From an uncultured Prevotellaceae bacterium (GTDB lineage Bacteria > Bacteroidota > Bacteroidia > Bacteroidales > UBA932), in NCBI GenBank assembly GCA_947166905.1, contig CAMVFZ010000002.1:62001-126000 (forward strand): DNA of 64,000 nt, read 5' to 3'. Under the pieces are notes generated by a model. The model did no database searches. It worked only from the letters and a program-made list of their open reading frames with translations, and was not told where the DNA came from. Shown here piece after piece: positions 41,851 to 51,488 of the stretch; within the stretch, counting starts at the first letter, position 1, and each line of letters begins with the position of its first letter. The translations under genes were made by a program, and so were the position numbers.

Positions 41851-44103
41851 ATGCGAGGTTTTTTATTTTTATCAGTTGCAATTCTAAGCATGGGCGTCTC
41901 TTTGAATGCCCAGGAGCCGGAGAAGACAGAAAGACTTGACAGCGCAGTTGTATCTGCTTCAAGAGCCGGCAAATTAACACCTGTTACTTACACTATGGTA
42001 GGGAAGGAAGAGCTGCGCACCTCCAACCCAATCAATTCATTGCCGATGGTTCTGGGCCTGCAGCCATCCCTTGTGGTGACAACCGAGGGCGGTACCGGAA
42101 TCGGCTATTCCAAGATGACAATCCGCGGTTCCAAGGGAACCCAAATCAATGTTACCCTGAATGGTATTACACTTAATGATGGAGAGTCCCAGGAAGTGTT
42201 CTGGGTGAATATTCCTGCCCTTGGCAGCCTGCTCTCCGGCGTCCAGGTACAGAGAGGCCTTGGAACAACCTCCAACGGCGCAGGTGCCTTTGGCGCCAGC
42301 ATCAACATGAATACGGCCTTCGTAGGACCCGATCCTTCCTTTGAGGCAGACTTCGGAGTTGGTTCTTATGATACCAGGACGGCGCTATTGTCCGCATCCA
42401 CCGGCCTTCTTCCTTCCGGCCTTTATATGAATGTGATTTGGACTAACAATACCACTGAAGGATATGTTAATAATGGCTGGGGAAATGCAAATTCACTGCT
42501 TGCTGTAGTTGGCTGGCTGAAGGGTGATAACTCACTCAGGTTCACCTACTTGCGTGGCCGCCAGCGGACAGGAATCACCTGGACTGGTATTCCCCTTGCC
42601 GATATGCAAAGGGACAGGCGCTTCAACCCCGAAGGCATTATGTACTATGATGCCGACGGCAAGCCGGTTTACTATCGCAATCATACCGACAATTACCTGC
42701 AGCAGCATTTCCAGTTCAACTGGACGCATAGTTTCTCCGATAAGCTTACCTGGATTAACACCGTCAACTATACCGATGGCTTCGGTTTTAACGAGCGGTT
42801 CAAGAAGAGCAAGAAACTATCGGCCTTCGGTTTTCCTAAAACCTTTGCTTATGGCAATGTGAATTATAAGACAAAGGGTAATGTTATTTATCGCAAGACC
42901 ATGGCTAATGGTAACTGGGTGTTTAATTCAGAGCTTAAATATAAGGGCGACAGGCTTTTGGTCGTAGGGGGCGTGAATGCATCCAGATATGCCTGCAACC
43001 ATTATGGTGAACTTTTGTGGCATGAGGCTCTTGGAGAGGGCTTCGAGTACAAGCCGCTTAACCTGAACAGTAAGGACAATAACTGGTACTTCAACAGAGG
43101 TGTAAAGAAGGAGTTCAATGCCTTTGCAAGGGCGGAATACATGATTGCAGGATGGCTCAATGCTTATGCAGACTTCCAGTTCCGCCGCGTGCGTCTGGAT
43201 ATGTCCGGGATTGACGACGAGGATGACCTCCCGATGGGTTTTGGCCGTACCTGGAAGTTCTATAACCCCAGAGCAGGTTTGACGGCTGATACCAGGATTG
43301 GAAAGTTTTATGCTTCAGTTGCTTATGGCAATCGTGAGCCTTCCCGTAGCGATATCAAGGAGGTTATAGAAAGCAACAACCTGGAGGGTACTGATCGCAA
43401 GATCAAGCCAGAGAGAATGACCGATATAGAGATTGGTTACAACTATAACGGCAAGACCTTTAGCGCAGGCGTAAACCTTTATATGATGGAATATAAGGAT
43501 ATGCTTCTTGAAACGGGAGAGCTTACTGCATCGGGCTATGCAATTAAGGATAATGTAGACAAGGGTTATCGCAGGGGTGTTGAACTTACTGCATCATGGA
43601 CTCCTTTCAGCAGCCTGACTCTGTCCGGCAATGCTACCTTCAGCACAAATAAGATTAAGGATTACACCAGTTACTATACCGTATATGATAATATGGATGA
43701 CTGGCATTTTGTAAGGCAGGAGAAAGTTTACAGAGAGAAGGTTACAATGCTTATGTCTCCGTCTGTAGTTGCCGCCGGTCGTGCAGATTGGAAGTTTCTT
43801 AAGAATACTACTCTTGGCCTGGTTGCCAAATATGTTGGCAAGCAGTATTGGGACAATACCCAGTGTGAAGACAGGGCTATTCCCGCATACTGTGTCGCCG
43901 ATGCCTCCCTTTTACATGAGATTGCCGTCGGCCCGGGAACCCTTGGAATCGGACTATATGTTAAAAACCTGTTTAACAGGAAATACTATGCCGATGCTTG
44001 GGTATACCGCGCCTACTTCGAGGATGGCGGATGGTATCAGGAGGAAGGCCTCTTCCCCCAGGCCACCAGAAACTGCATGATCAAATTATCGTACAGATTC
44101 TAG
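41851..44103 (+). CDS. TonB-dependent outer-membrane receptor, likely for thiamine or a precursor
   Basis: 750 residues. The signal peptide (1-20) is followed by a short TonB-box-like region, a plug domain (about 35-150; SKMTIRGSKGTQINVTLNGI, then VQVQRGLGTTSNGAGAFGAS) and a 22-strand barrel ending in the terminal aromatic F750 (IKLSYRF). It lacks the N-terminal CarboxypepD-like domain of SusC proteins and there is no SusD next to it. The TPP riboswitch directly upstream is the best evidence for thiamine as cargo. Confidence 0.93.
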   Translation: MRGFLFLSVAILSMGVSLNAQEPEKTERLDSAVVSASRAGKLTPVTYTMVGKEELRTSNPINSLPMVLGLQPSLVVTTEGGTGIGYSKMTIRGSKGTQINVTLNGITLNDGESQEVFWVNIPALGSLLSGVQVQRGLGTTSNGAGAFGASINMNTAFVGPDPSFEADFGVGSYDTRTALLSASTGLLPSGLYMNVIWTNNTTEGYVNNGWGNANSLLAVVGWLKGDNSLRFTYLRGRQRTGITWTGIPLADMQRDRRFNPEGIMYYDADGKPVYYRNHTDNYLQQHFQFNWTHSFSDKLTWINTVNYTDGFGFNERFKKSKKLSAFGFPKTFAYGNVNYKTKGNVIYRKTMANGNWVFNSELKYKGDRLLVVGGVNASRYACNHYGELLWHEALGEGFEYKPLNLNSKDNNWYFNRGVKKEFNAFARAEYMIAGWLNAYADFQFRRVRLDMSGIDDEDDLPMGFGRTWKFYNPRAGLTADTRIGKFYASVAYGNREPSRSDIKEVIESNNLEGTDRKIKPERMTDIEIGYNYNGKTFSAGVNLYMMEYKDMLLETGELTASGYAIKDNVDKGYRRGVELTASWTPFSSLTLSGNATFSTNKIKDYTSYYTVYDNMDDWHFVRQEKVYREKVTMLMSPSVVAAGRADWKFLKNTTLGLVAKYVGKQYWDNTQCEDRAIPAYCVADASLLHEIAVGPGTLGIGLYVKNLFNRKYYADAWVYRAYFEDGGWYQEEGLFPQATRNCMIKLSYRF

Positions 44104-44115
44104 CTAGTCCGGGAT

Positions 44116-44793
44116 TTATTTCTTTAGCAGATTCGGGCGGAGGCGTTTGGTTCTTTCAAGAGCCTGTTCATCCTGCCATTTTTGGATGAGCTTGGGATTG
44201 CCGCTAAGCAGGACATCCGGGACCTTCCAGCCGTTATAGTCGGCAGGACGGGTGTAAACGGGAGGGGAGAGCAGGCCATCCTGGAAACTGTCGCTGAGGG
44301 CCGATGTCTCATCGGTCAGCGCACCGGGAATAAGACGGACTATGGAATCGGCAAGCAAGGCGGCGGGGATTTCTCCGCCGCTTACTACGTAGTCTCCTAC
44401 GGAAATCTCTCGGGTGATAAGATGCTCGCGGATGCGGTGATCGATGCCCTTGTAGTGGCCGCACAGTATGATGATGTTCTCTTTCAGGGAAAGCTCGTTG
44501 GCTATGCCCTGGTCAAGGATTTCACCGTCCGGCGACATATAGATAACCTCGTCGTAATTGCGCTCTGACTTAAGCTGGGCAATCATCTTGTCCACGGGTT
44601 CTACCATCATTACCATTCCGGCATCTCCACCGTAGCTGTAATCGTCTACATTCTGGCGGGGACCAAGGCCGTACTGGCGCAGGTTGTGTATGTAAATCTC
44701 TACCAAACCCTTCTTTCTGGCGCGGCCCACAATGGAGTGGCTGAGAGGGCTGTCAAGCAGCTCAGGAACGACTGTAAGTATATCTATTCGCAT
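44116..44793 (-). CDS. trmD: tRNA (guanine37-N1)-methyltransferase
   Basis: 225 residues from ATG 44793, which gives the family start [13 protein letters not shown]. The SPOUT knot is seen in [24 protein letters not shown] and [19 protein letters not shown]. It methylates G37 of several tRNAs, preventing frameshifting. The longer frame to 44823 is not needed. Confidence 0.94.
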   Translation of the reverse strand: MRIDILTVVPELLDSPLSHSIVGRARKKGLVEIYIHNLRQYGLGPRQNVDDYSYGGDAGMVMMVEPVDKMIAQLKSERNYDEVIYMSPDGEILDQGIANELSLKENIIILCGHYKGIDHRIREHLITREISVGDYVVSGGEIPAALLADSIVRLIPGALTDETSALSDSFQDGLLSPPVYTRPADYNGWKVPDVLLSGNPKLIQKWQDEQALERTKRLRPNLLKK

Positions 44794-44840
44794 TGGTATA
44801 AATAATTCTGAAAGCAACGGCAAAAATAAATAAATATTGT

Positions 44841-44848
44841 TATATTTG
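44841..44848 (+). promoter_or_regulatory. -7 box before the DUF349 gene
   Basis: TATATTTG, 45 bp before the ATG at 44894. Confidence 0.5.
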
Positions 44849-44893
44849 CAATCTTGAAGCTTTGTACATTAACTTAACAAAACTATAGAAACT

Positions 44894-46645
44894 ATGAGCG
44901 AAGAACTGAACCCCAAAGCAGTAGAGCCTGCCGAGGATGTACTTGTTGACTATGCGGACAAATCATTGGGAGAACTCTCCCAGATGTTCGAAGGCCTGAT
45001 GCAGGATGAAGAAAGAATGAAGAGGGCAAAAGAGGCAGAGAATATCAAGACCGCATTCTATAAGAAACTATCAAAAGAAAAAGCAGAAATCAAACCGGCC
45101 GATACTGCAGAAGAAGCAGAATCTGCCAACAATATATTTGAATCCGTAGAGAATGGATTCAAGGCACTCTATTCACACTTCAAGAAAGAGCGCGCAGAAT
45201 ACAATCGCAAGCTTGAAGAAGAGCGTGCCGCCAACCTGGTTGCAAAACAGGCTGTTGTAGAGGAACTCAAGGCCCTTGTAGACAAGCAGGAAGATGTTTC
45301 CGCAACCTTCCCGGAGTTCAGGGAACTCCAGACAAAATGGAGAGAAATCGGCCCCGTGCCCGCATCGGCATTCAGGGACCTGAACGATACCTACCAGTTC
45401 TATGTAGAGAAGTTCTACGACAAGGTGCAGATCAACCGCGATATGCGTGACCTTGACTTCCGTAAGAACCTTGAGGCCAAGCAGGGCTTCTGCGAAGAGG
45501 CAGAAAAACTGGCAGAGGATGAGAATGTGATTGACGCATTCAAAGAGCTCCAGAAACTCCACGAGCAGTGGAAGGAATTCGGCCCTGTCGCCAAGGAGTA
45601 CAGGGAGCAGATCTGGGAGCGCTTCAAGGCTGCTACCGCCAAGATAAATAAGAACTATCAGGCTTACTTCGAGGGCCAGAAAGAAAAGCACGAAGAGAAT
45701 CTTCAGGCCAAGACAGCCCTCTGTGAGAAAGTAGAGGCCATCGTTGCCAAGGAAGAGATCGGCTCATCTGAGTGGAGTGCTCTTACCAAGGAGATAGAGG
45801 ACATCCAGAAAGAGTGGAAGACCATCGGCTATGCCTCCAAGAAAGAGAACCAGAAGATCTACGCCCGTTTCCGTGCTGCAAATGATAAGTTCTTCGAGCG
45901 CAAGCGTATATTCTACGCAGAGTATAAGGACGGCATGTCTGCCAACGCAGATCGCAAGCTGGCTATCGTAGAGAAGGCAGAGGCCCTCAAGGATAGCACA
46001 GAGTGGAAGAAGACCACTGACGCCCTTATCCAGCTCCAGAAAGAGTGGAAAGAGATTGGTGCAGTTCCCCGCAAGAAGGCAGAAGCTCTTTGGAAGAGGT
46101 TCCGCGCAGCTTGCGACGAGTTCTTCGCCCGCAAGGAAGAAAATGCAAAGAGCGAGTCCGGTTTCCGTGAGAATCTTCGTGCCAAGAAGACCCTTGTAGA
46201 AGAGATTAAGGCTCTTGAGCCTTCAGAGGATAAATCCCTTATGAAAGACCTTCTCCAGTCCTTCCAGGAGAAGTGGAATGCCATCGGCTTTGTGCCTTTC
46301 CGTGAGAAAGACGCTATCAACAAGGCTTACAGGGATGCAATCGCAGAGAAGTTCGGAGAATTCCTGGGCGGCGGCCGCGGCAATCGTCCCGCCGGCGGAA
46401 AGGGTGCTCCCAAGGGCCAGAGGGCTCCTCTGTCAGAGAAGGACAAGCTCATCCAGCAGTATAACCGCCTGCAGCAGGAAGTTGATACCTGTGAGAATAA
46501 TATCGGCTTCTTTGCTGCTTCCAAGAATGCAGAGGCTTTGATCAGCCAGATGCAGGAGAAGATTGACGGCTACCGTGCAGAGCTCAAGGAACTTGAGGTT
46601 AAGATCATCAAGATGGAAGAGGAAAACAAAGAGACGGAGGAATAG
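44894..46645 (+). CDS. DUF349 repeat protein
   Basis: 583 residues, acidic and helical throughout. Five copies of the DUF349 repeat are visible, each with a W-x-x-x/I-G core: TKWREIGPVP, EQWKEFGPVA, KEWKTIGYAS, KEWKEIGAVP and EKWNAIGFVP, each followed by a basic helix (e.g. IWERFKAATAKIN). A Gly-rich loop (about 495-515) precedes a C-terminal coiled coil. Family function is unsettled. It is 30 bp before yidC and probably co-transcribed. Confidence 0.9.
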   Translation: MSEELNPKAVEPAEDVLVDYADKSLGELSQMFEGLMQDEERMKRAKEAENIKTAFYKKLSKEKAEIKPADTAEEAESANNIFESVENGFKALYSHFKKERAEYNRKLEEERAANLVAKQAVVEELKALVDKQEDVSATFPEFRELQTKWREIGPVPASAFRDLNDTYQFYVEKFYDKVQINRDMRDLDFRKNLEAKQGFCEEAEKLAEDENVIDAFKELQKLHEQWKEFGPVAKEYREQIWERFKAATAKINKNYQAYFEGQKEKHEENLQAKTALCEKVEAIVAKEEIGSSEWSALTKEIEDIQKEWKTIGYASKKENQKIYARFRAANDKFFERKRIFYAEYKDGMSANADRKLAIVEKAEALKDSTEWKKTTDALIQLQKEWKEIGAVPRKKAEALWKRFRAACDEFFARKEENAKSESGFRENLRAKKTLVEEIKALEPSEDKSLMKDLLQSFQEKWNAIGFVPFREKDAINKAYRDAIAEKFGEFLGGGRGNRPAGGKGAPKGQRAPLSEKDKLIQQYNRLQQEVDTCENNIGFFAASKNAEALISQMQEKIDGYRAELKELEVKIIKMEEENKETEE

Positions 46646-46675
46646 TTCCGGAGCATTATACTAAACAGATAAAAA

Positions 46676-48586
46676 ATGAAGAAAAATACAGTTGTAGGCT
46701 GGGTACTCATTGCCGTAATTATGATCGGCTTCATGTTTTTCCAGTCAAAGCAGATGGAGAAGCAGCGTGTTGCACAGGTTAAGGAGCAGCACAGGAGAGA
46801 TTCTATAGAACTTGTACAGCGTGAGGCCCAGAGGATCCAGGATTCCATTGCCCAGGCAAAGAAGGATTCACTTATTGCCGCAGGCGTAATCACACCGGAA
46901 GAGGAAGTAACTCCGGAGCAGATTGCAGAGGCCGCTCCCGCATTCCAGGACAGCCTTCTTGTAAAGGCCTCCGAGGCAGCGGAAGCACAGTTGATTACCC
47001 TTGAGAACGAAAAGCTTGAGGTTACCCTTACTACAAAGGGTGCGCAGCCCTATGCAGCGCGCGTCAAGGATTACACCAATTATGACAAGAGTGACCTTTA
47101 TCTCTTCAACTGCGGTGCTAATCCTAATGCAAGTACTTATAACGTAGCTATTTACGTAAACGAGCTTGTAAATACCAAGGACTTCAACTTCCAGGTTGCA
47201 GAGCAGACCGACTCATCGGTTGTAATGCGTCTTCCCTTTGCTAACGGCGGCTACATAGAGCAGTCATACAGCATTGGCAAGGATTCATACCTGGTAGACA
47301 ATACCCTTAAGTTCGTAGGCCTTGACATCCCCAAGAATGTATTCTCTTACGATGTTGACTGGAATGTCATCGTACCCAGGATGGAGAAAGGCTACCGCAA
47401 CGAGATGCAGTACTCCCTTGCCGCTTACCGTCTTGACGGTGACGACGATCCCGAGGAGTTTGCAAAGGGCCATAACGGCAACGTAAGCGTCAATTCCAAG
47501 ATTTCCTGGCTGGCATATCACCAGCAGTTCTTCTCTGCAATACTCAGGGCTAAGGACAACTTCGATGCCCTTCAGTCTGCAGTAGCTTATGTTCCCGAGG
47601 ATGAGCCCGGCCACAACCTTATGGCTTGCGGCGCCCGCTTCAAAAAGGAACTTGACCTTACCGCAGAGGGCGACAGGGTTTATGAGCATGAGTTCTACTT
47701 TGGCCCCAACAGTTTCAATGGTCTAAGGGCGCTTGGTCAGAAATATGAGAAAACAATTCCGCTGGGTGGTAGCATCATCGGCCTTTTCACAAGGTACGTC
47801 ATCATCCCGGTATTCGACTTCCTCAATGGCTTCAACCTTAACTTCGGTATCATCATATTGTTGATGACTATCTTCATCAAGATTGTGGTGTTCCCGTTGT
47901 CATACAAGTCCTTCTCTTCATCGGCCAAGATGCAGATCCTGAAACCGGAGGTAGAAAAGATCAATGCAAAATATCCCAAGCCGGAGGATGCGATGAAGAA
48001 GCAACAGGCCACGATGGCCCTGTACAAGCGAGCCGGAGCAAGCATGATGGGTGGTTGCCTCCCGATGCTTCTTCAGTTCCCTATACTGTGGGCTATGTTC
48101 CGTTTCTTCCCGGCTTCCATCGAGCTTAGACAGCAGCCCTTCCTTTGGGCAGAGGACCTTAGCGCCTATGATTCAGTGATTAACTTCGGTACCGGAATTC
48201 CGCTTATCGGAGATCACCTATCACTGTTCGCACTGCTTATGGCTGTGTCTATGTTCTTCTACACCAAGATTACCCAGTCTTCAATGGCCGGCAACGACGC
48301 CAATGGCAAGATGATGCGTTTCATGACGGTTTACTTCATGCCTATCATGATGTTCGTCATTTGTAACAACCTTTCATCTGGTCTTAGCTACTACTACTTG
48401 CTGTCCAATATCATTACTATGATTACTACCTGGTACATCCGCAAGTTCGTGGTTAAGCCGGAGGACGTTTATGCACGCCTCAGGGCTACCGAGGGCAAGC
48501 CTATGCCCAAGAGCAAGTGGCAGCAGAGACTGGAGCAGGCCCAGAAGATGCAACAGCAGCGTATGCAGCAGAATGGTAGAAGATAA
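46676..48586 (+). CDS. yidC: Membrane protein insertase YidC
   Basis: 636 residues of the Gram-negative YidC type: N-terminal membrane helix (about 5-22), a large periplasmic domain (about 90-350), and the C-terminal insertase core with helices starting near IIPVFDFLNGFNLNFGIIIL, the cytoplasmic PEVEKINAKYPKPEDAMKKQQATM loop and SMMGGCLPMLLQFPILWAMF. It inserts membrane proteins with or without SecYEG. The C-terminal Gln-rich tail overlaps the next gene by 14 bp. An SRP gene (ffh) and yajC of the same pathway also lie in this window. Confidence 0.96.
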   Translation: MKKNTVVGWVLIAVIMIGFMFFQSKQMEKQRVAQVKEQHRRDSIELVQREAQRIQDSIAQAKKDSLIAAGVITPEEEVTPEQIAEAAPAFQDSLLVKASEAAEAQLITLENEKLEVTLTTKGAQPYAARVKDYTNYDKSDLYLFNCGANPNASTYNVAIYVNELVNTKDFNFQVAEQTDSSVVMRLPFANGGYIEQSYSIGKDSYLVDNTLKFVGLDIPKNVFSYDVDWNVIVPRMEKGYRNEMQYSLAAYRLDGDDDPEEFAKGHNGNVSVNSKISWLAYHQQFFSAILRAKDNFDALQSAVAYVPEDEPGHNLMACGARFKKELDLTAEGDRVYEHEFYFGPNSFNGLRALGQKYEKTIPLGGSIIGLFTRYVIIPVFDFLNGFNLNFGIIILLMTIFIKIVVFPLSYKSFSSSAKMQILKPEVEKINAKYPKPEDAMKKQQATMALYKRAGASMMGGCLPMLLQFPILWAMFRFFPASIELRQQPFLWAEDLSAYDSVINFGTGIPLIGDHLSLFALLMAVSMFFYTKITQSSMAGNDANGKMMRFMTVYFMPIMMFVICNNLSSGLSYYYLLSNIITMITTWYIRKFVVKPEDVYARLRATEGKPMPKSKWQQRLEQAQKMQQQRMQQNGRR

Positions 48587-49223
48587 TATAAAAACTATAT
48601 TGGGGAAACTGCCATCAGGAGTGTGCCTGGTGGCAGTTTCCAAGTTTCATCCGGCAGAGGCTATAATGGAAGCTTATGCTGCCGGGCAGCGGTTCTTTGG
48701 AGAGAATCGGCCCCAGGAGCTGATGGCAAAGGCAAAGGTCTTGCCGGGGGATATAAAATGGCATTTCATCGGACATCTTCAGACAAACAAGCTTAAGATG
48801 GTGCTGCCTTATGCCGCAATGGTAGAGTCTGTAGATTCCGTGCATTTGCTGGAGGCTATAGACAAGTGGGGAGTGGAAAACGGCCGTGTAATCGATGTAT
48901 TGTTGGAGCTGCATATCGCGGCAGAAGAAACCAAGCAGGGCTTTAGCCAGGAAGAGATACTTCCGCTTTTGTCCCGCCAGTGGATGGGAGTGAGGCTGCG
49001 TGGTCTTATGGGAATGGCCACAAATACGGATGACGAATCACAGATTCGCGCCGATTTTAAAAAGATTAGCGATTTTAAACAATTGATAAACAGGGATTTC
49101 CCTGACCTTGAAGGCTTCGATCAGTTAAGTATCGGCATGTCCGGTGACTGGCCGATTGCCTTGGAATACGGGGCTACGATAGTTCGTGTGGGTACGGCTA
49201 TCTTCGGGGAAAGAGTCTATTGA
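48573..49223 (+). CDS. YggS-family pyridoxal phosphate homeostasis protein
   Basis: 216 residues from ATG 48573. The PLP-binding lysine is in LVAVSKFHPAEAI; GENRPQELMAKA, WHFIGHLQTNKLK, GLMGMATNTDD and LSIGMSGDWPIALEYGATIVRVGTAIFGER are all typical of YggS/PLPBP. It buffers free PLP and affects amino-acid balance; it has no known enzymatic reaction. The start overlaps the yidC end by 14 bp. A start farther upstream (48471) would be out of keeping with the family. Confidence 0.94.
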   Translation: MVEDNIKTILGKLPSGVCLVAVSKFHPAEAIMEAYAAGQRFFGENRPQELMAKAKVLPGDIKWHFIGHLQTNKLKMVLPYAAMVESVDSVHLLEAIDKWGVENGRVIDVLLELHIAAEETKQGFSQEEILPLLSRQWMGVRLRGLMGMATNTDDESQIRADFKKISDFKQLINRDFPDLEGFDQLSIGMSGDWPIALEYGATIVRVGTAIFGERVY

Positions 49224-49232
49224 TAAGAGCTT

Positions 49233-51488
49233 ATGGCAGAACTTGAACCAATGATTAAGGATCTTGCGCTGATACTGATATTCGCCGGCGTAATGACTCT
49301 TATTTTCAAGAAACTGGGGCAGCCCCTGGTGCTTGGCTACATTGTGGCCGGCTTCCTTGCTGGGCCGCACTTTGGTCTTCTGCCGTCTGTAGTAGATACG
49401 GTTAACGTTCACTTGTGGTCAGACATCGGCGTTATCTTCCTTCTGTTTGCCCTGGGCCTTGAATTCAGTTTCAAGAAGATTCTGAAGGTAGGCGGGACGG
49501 CGGTCGTGGCGGCGCTGGTGATCATTGTGGGAATGATGTTCCTGGGCTTTACCGTAGGCTCTGTCTTCGGTTGGCAGAGGATGGATGCACTCTTCCTTGG
49601 TGGAATGATTGCAATGTCCTCTACAACAATTATTTACAAGGCTTTCGACGATCTTGGACTTCGCAAGAAACAGTTTACCGGTCTGGTGCTGAGTATACTT
49701 ATCCTTGAGGATATTCTGGCTGTAGTGCTCATGGTTATGCTGTCTACAATCGCAGTTAGCAACAGTCTGAATGGGTACGAGCTGGTTCGCAGTATATCCA
49801 AGCTTGTATTCTTCCTGGTGCTGTGGTTTGTAGTGGGCTTGTACCTGATACCGATTCTGCTTAAGAAGGCCCGCAAGATGCTGTCAGGAGAAACCCTTCT
49901 GGTCGTTGCCCTGGGACTTTGCTTCGGTATGGTGGTATTTGCCGCATCAATGGGCTTCTCCGCTGCGTTCGGTGCCTTTATTATGGGCTCCATCCTTGCA
50001 GAGACCCTTGAGGCGGAGCGCATTGACAAGCTTGTAAGCCCTGTCAAGGACTTGTTTGGCGCCATCTTCTTCGTATCTGTTGGTATGATGGTAGATCCCG
50101 CCATGATTCTTCAGTATGCGCTGCCTATCATCCTCATAACGATTACGGTTATCGTCGGTCAGGCGACCTTTGCCACCATCGGCGTTCTTATATCCGGCCA
50201 GTCATTTAAAACCGCCATTGAATGCGGATTCAGCCTTACACAGATAGGTGAGTTCGCCTTTATTATCGCAGCTCTTGGCCAGACGCTAAAGGTGACCAGT
50301 GAGTTCCTGTATCCTATTGTTGTGGCGGTGTCTGTGATAACCATCTTCCTGACTCCGTATATGATACGTTTGTCGGAGCCGGCATACGGTTTCCTTAGCA
50401 AGCATCTGCCTAAGAAGCTTCTTAGCCTTGCAGAGCGTTTTGCGGCCAGGGGAGCGACGACTGCCACCCAGGATACCAGTACTTGGAAGCGATATTTGCG
50501 TTCTACCATCGTTACGGTTATTATCAACGGTATCGTTGCCTTTGCTATTACCACCTTGGCTTTCCTGTGGTTTGTGCCGCTTATGGATTCCATCCTTCCC
50601 GGGACTGTGGGCAAGGCATTATCGGCCGTTGTAATACTCCTGGCACTTGGACCTTTCATCTATACCATCAGCCTTAGGCATACCTTCTCTGATTACTTCA
50701 AGACTTTGTGGTCAGAGAACCGCAATTATGTTCCGCCGCTTGTGGCTATTGTGCTGGGGCGTTTCATGATTGCGATGTTGTTTGTATTCTATGTGCTGTA
50801 CAAGTTGTTCCAGCTTAGGGGTATTCCTATCTTTGTGCTGGCGTTTGCGGCCGTAATGTTTATCCTTAGCAGCCGTCTTATAAGGAGGCAGTCGCTTAAG
50901 ATAGAGAGTAATTTCAAGGATAATCTTCGTGCGCGTGACGTTCAGGCAGAGTACCTTGGACAGAAGAAGCCGGAATATGCTTCCCGCTTGATTTCCAAGG
51001 ATTTGCACTTTGCTGATTTCACTGTTCCAGGGGATTCCGCCTGGGCCGGACTGTCATTGGCAGAGCTCAATCTGGGCAGGCGTTTCAGCATTCATGTGGC
51101 TTCTATTTTGCGTGGCAATGTGCGTATTAATATTCCGGAGGCTGATGAACGTATTTTCCCTCAGGATGTACTGCAGGTTATCGGTACTGATAAGGATATG
51201 GAGACTTTTGCGGCAGAGCTTAAGTCCAGCGGTCAAGTGCCCGACGAGGATATTGCTGCGCGCAGCGAGATGGTGCTTCGTCAGGTTATCGTACGCGAGG
51301 GTTCTCCGTTCTATGGCAAGACTATCCGCGAGTGTGGTATCAGGGCCGACTATCACTGCCTTATCGCCGGCGTAGAAACCCATGATGGCAAGCTTTATCA
51401 GCCTGCCGTAGATATTCCTTTTGCCGATGGTGACGTTGTCTGGGTTGTAGGCCAGAAAGACGACGTTATCGTCCTTCTTAACGCTTAA
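49233..51488 (+). CDS. CPA2-family cation:proton antiporter
   Basis: 751 residues. A 12- or 13-helix Na+/H+ exchanger domain (about 5-395; GQPLVLGYIVAGFLAGP, DIGVIFLLFALGLEFS, ILEDILAVVLMV) is followed by a hydrophobic segment with further helices (about 425-550) and a cytoplasmic C-terminal part with a TrkA-C-like fold (about 590-751, e.g. LAELNLGRRFSIHVASILRG). It resembles KefB/YbaL-type exchangers but without a clear NAD-binding RCK-N domain. It probably exchanges K+ or Na+ for H+. The gene end overlaps convergent lpxB by 11 bp. Confidence 0.9.
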   Translation: MAELEPMIKDLALILIFAGVMTLIFKKLGQPLVLGYIVAGFLAGPHFGLLPSVVDTVNVHLWSDIGVIFLLFALGLEFSFKKILKVGGTAVVAALVIIVGMMFLGFTVGSVFGWQRMDALFLGGMIAMSSTTIIYKAFDDLGLRKKQFTGLVLSILILEDILAVVLMVMLSTIAVSNSLNGYELVRSISKLVFFLVLWFVVGLYLIPILLKKARKMLSGETLLVVALGLCFGMVVFAASMGFSAAFGAFIMGSILAETLEAERIDKLVSPVKDLFGAIFFVSVGMMVDPAMILQYALPIILITITVIVGQATFATIGVLISGQSFKTAIECGFSLTQIGEFAFIIAALGQTLKVTSEFLYPIVVAVSVITIFLTPYMIRLSEPAYGFLSKHLPKKLLSLAERFAARGATTATQDTSTWKRYLRSTIVTVIINGIVAFAITTLAFLWFVPLMDSILPGTVGKALSAVVILLALGPFIYTISLRHTFSDYFKTLWSENRNYVPPLVAIVLGRFMIAMLFVFYVLYKLFQLRGIPIFVLAFAAVMFILSSRLIRRQSLKIESNFKDNLRARDVQAEYLGQKKPEYASRLISKDLHFADFTVPGDSAWAGLSLAELNLGRRFSIHVASILRGNVRINIPEADERIFPQDVLQVIGTDKDMETFAAELKSSGQVPDEDIAARSEMVLRQVIVREGSPFYGKTIRECGIRADYHCLIAGVETHDGKLYQPAVDIPFADGDVVWVVGQKDDVIVLLNA

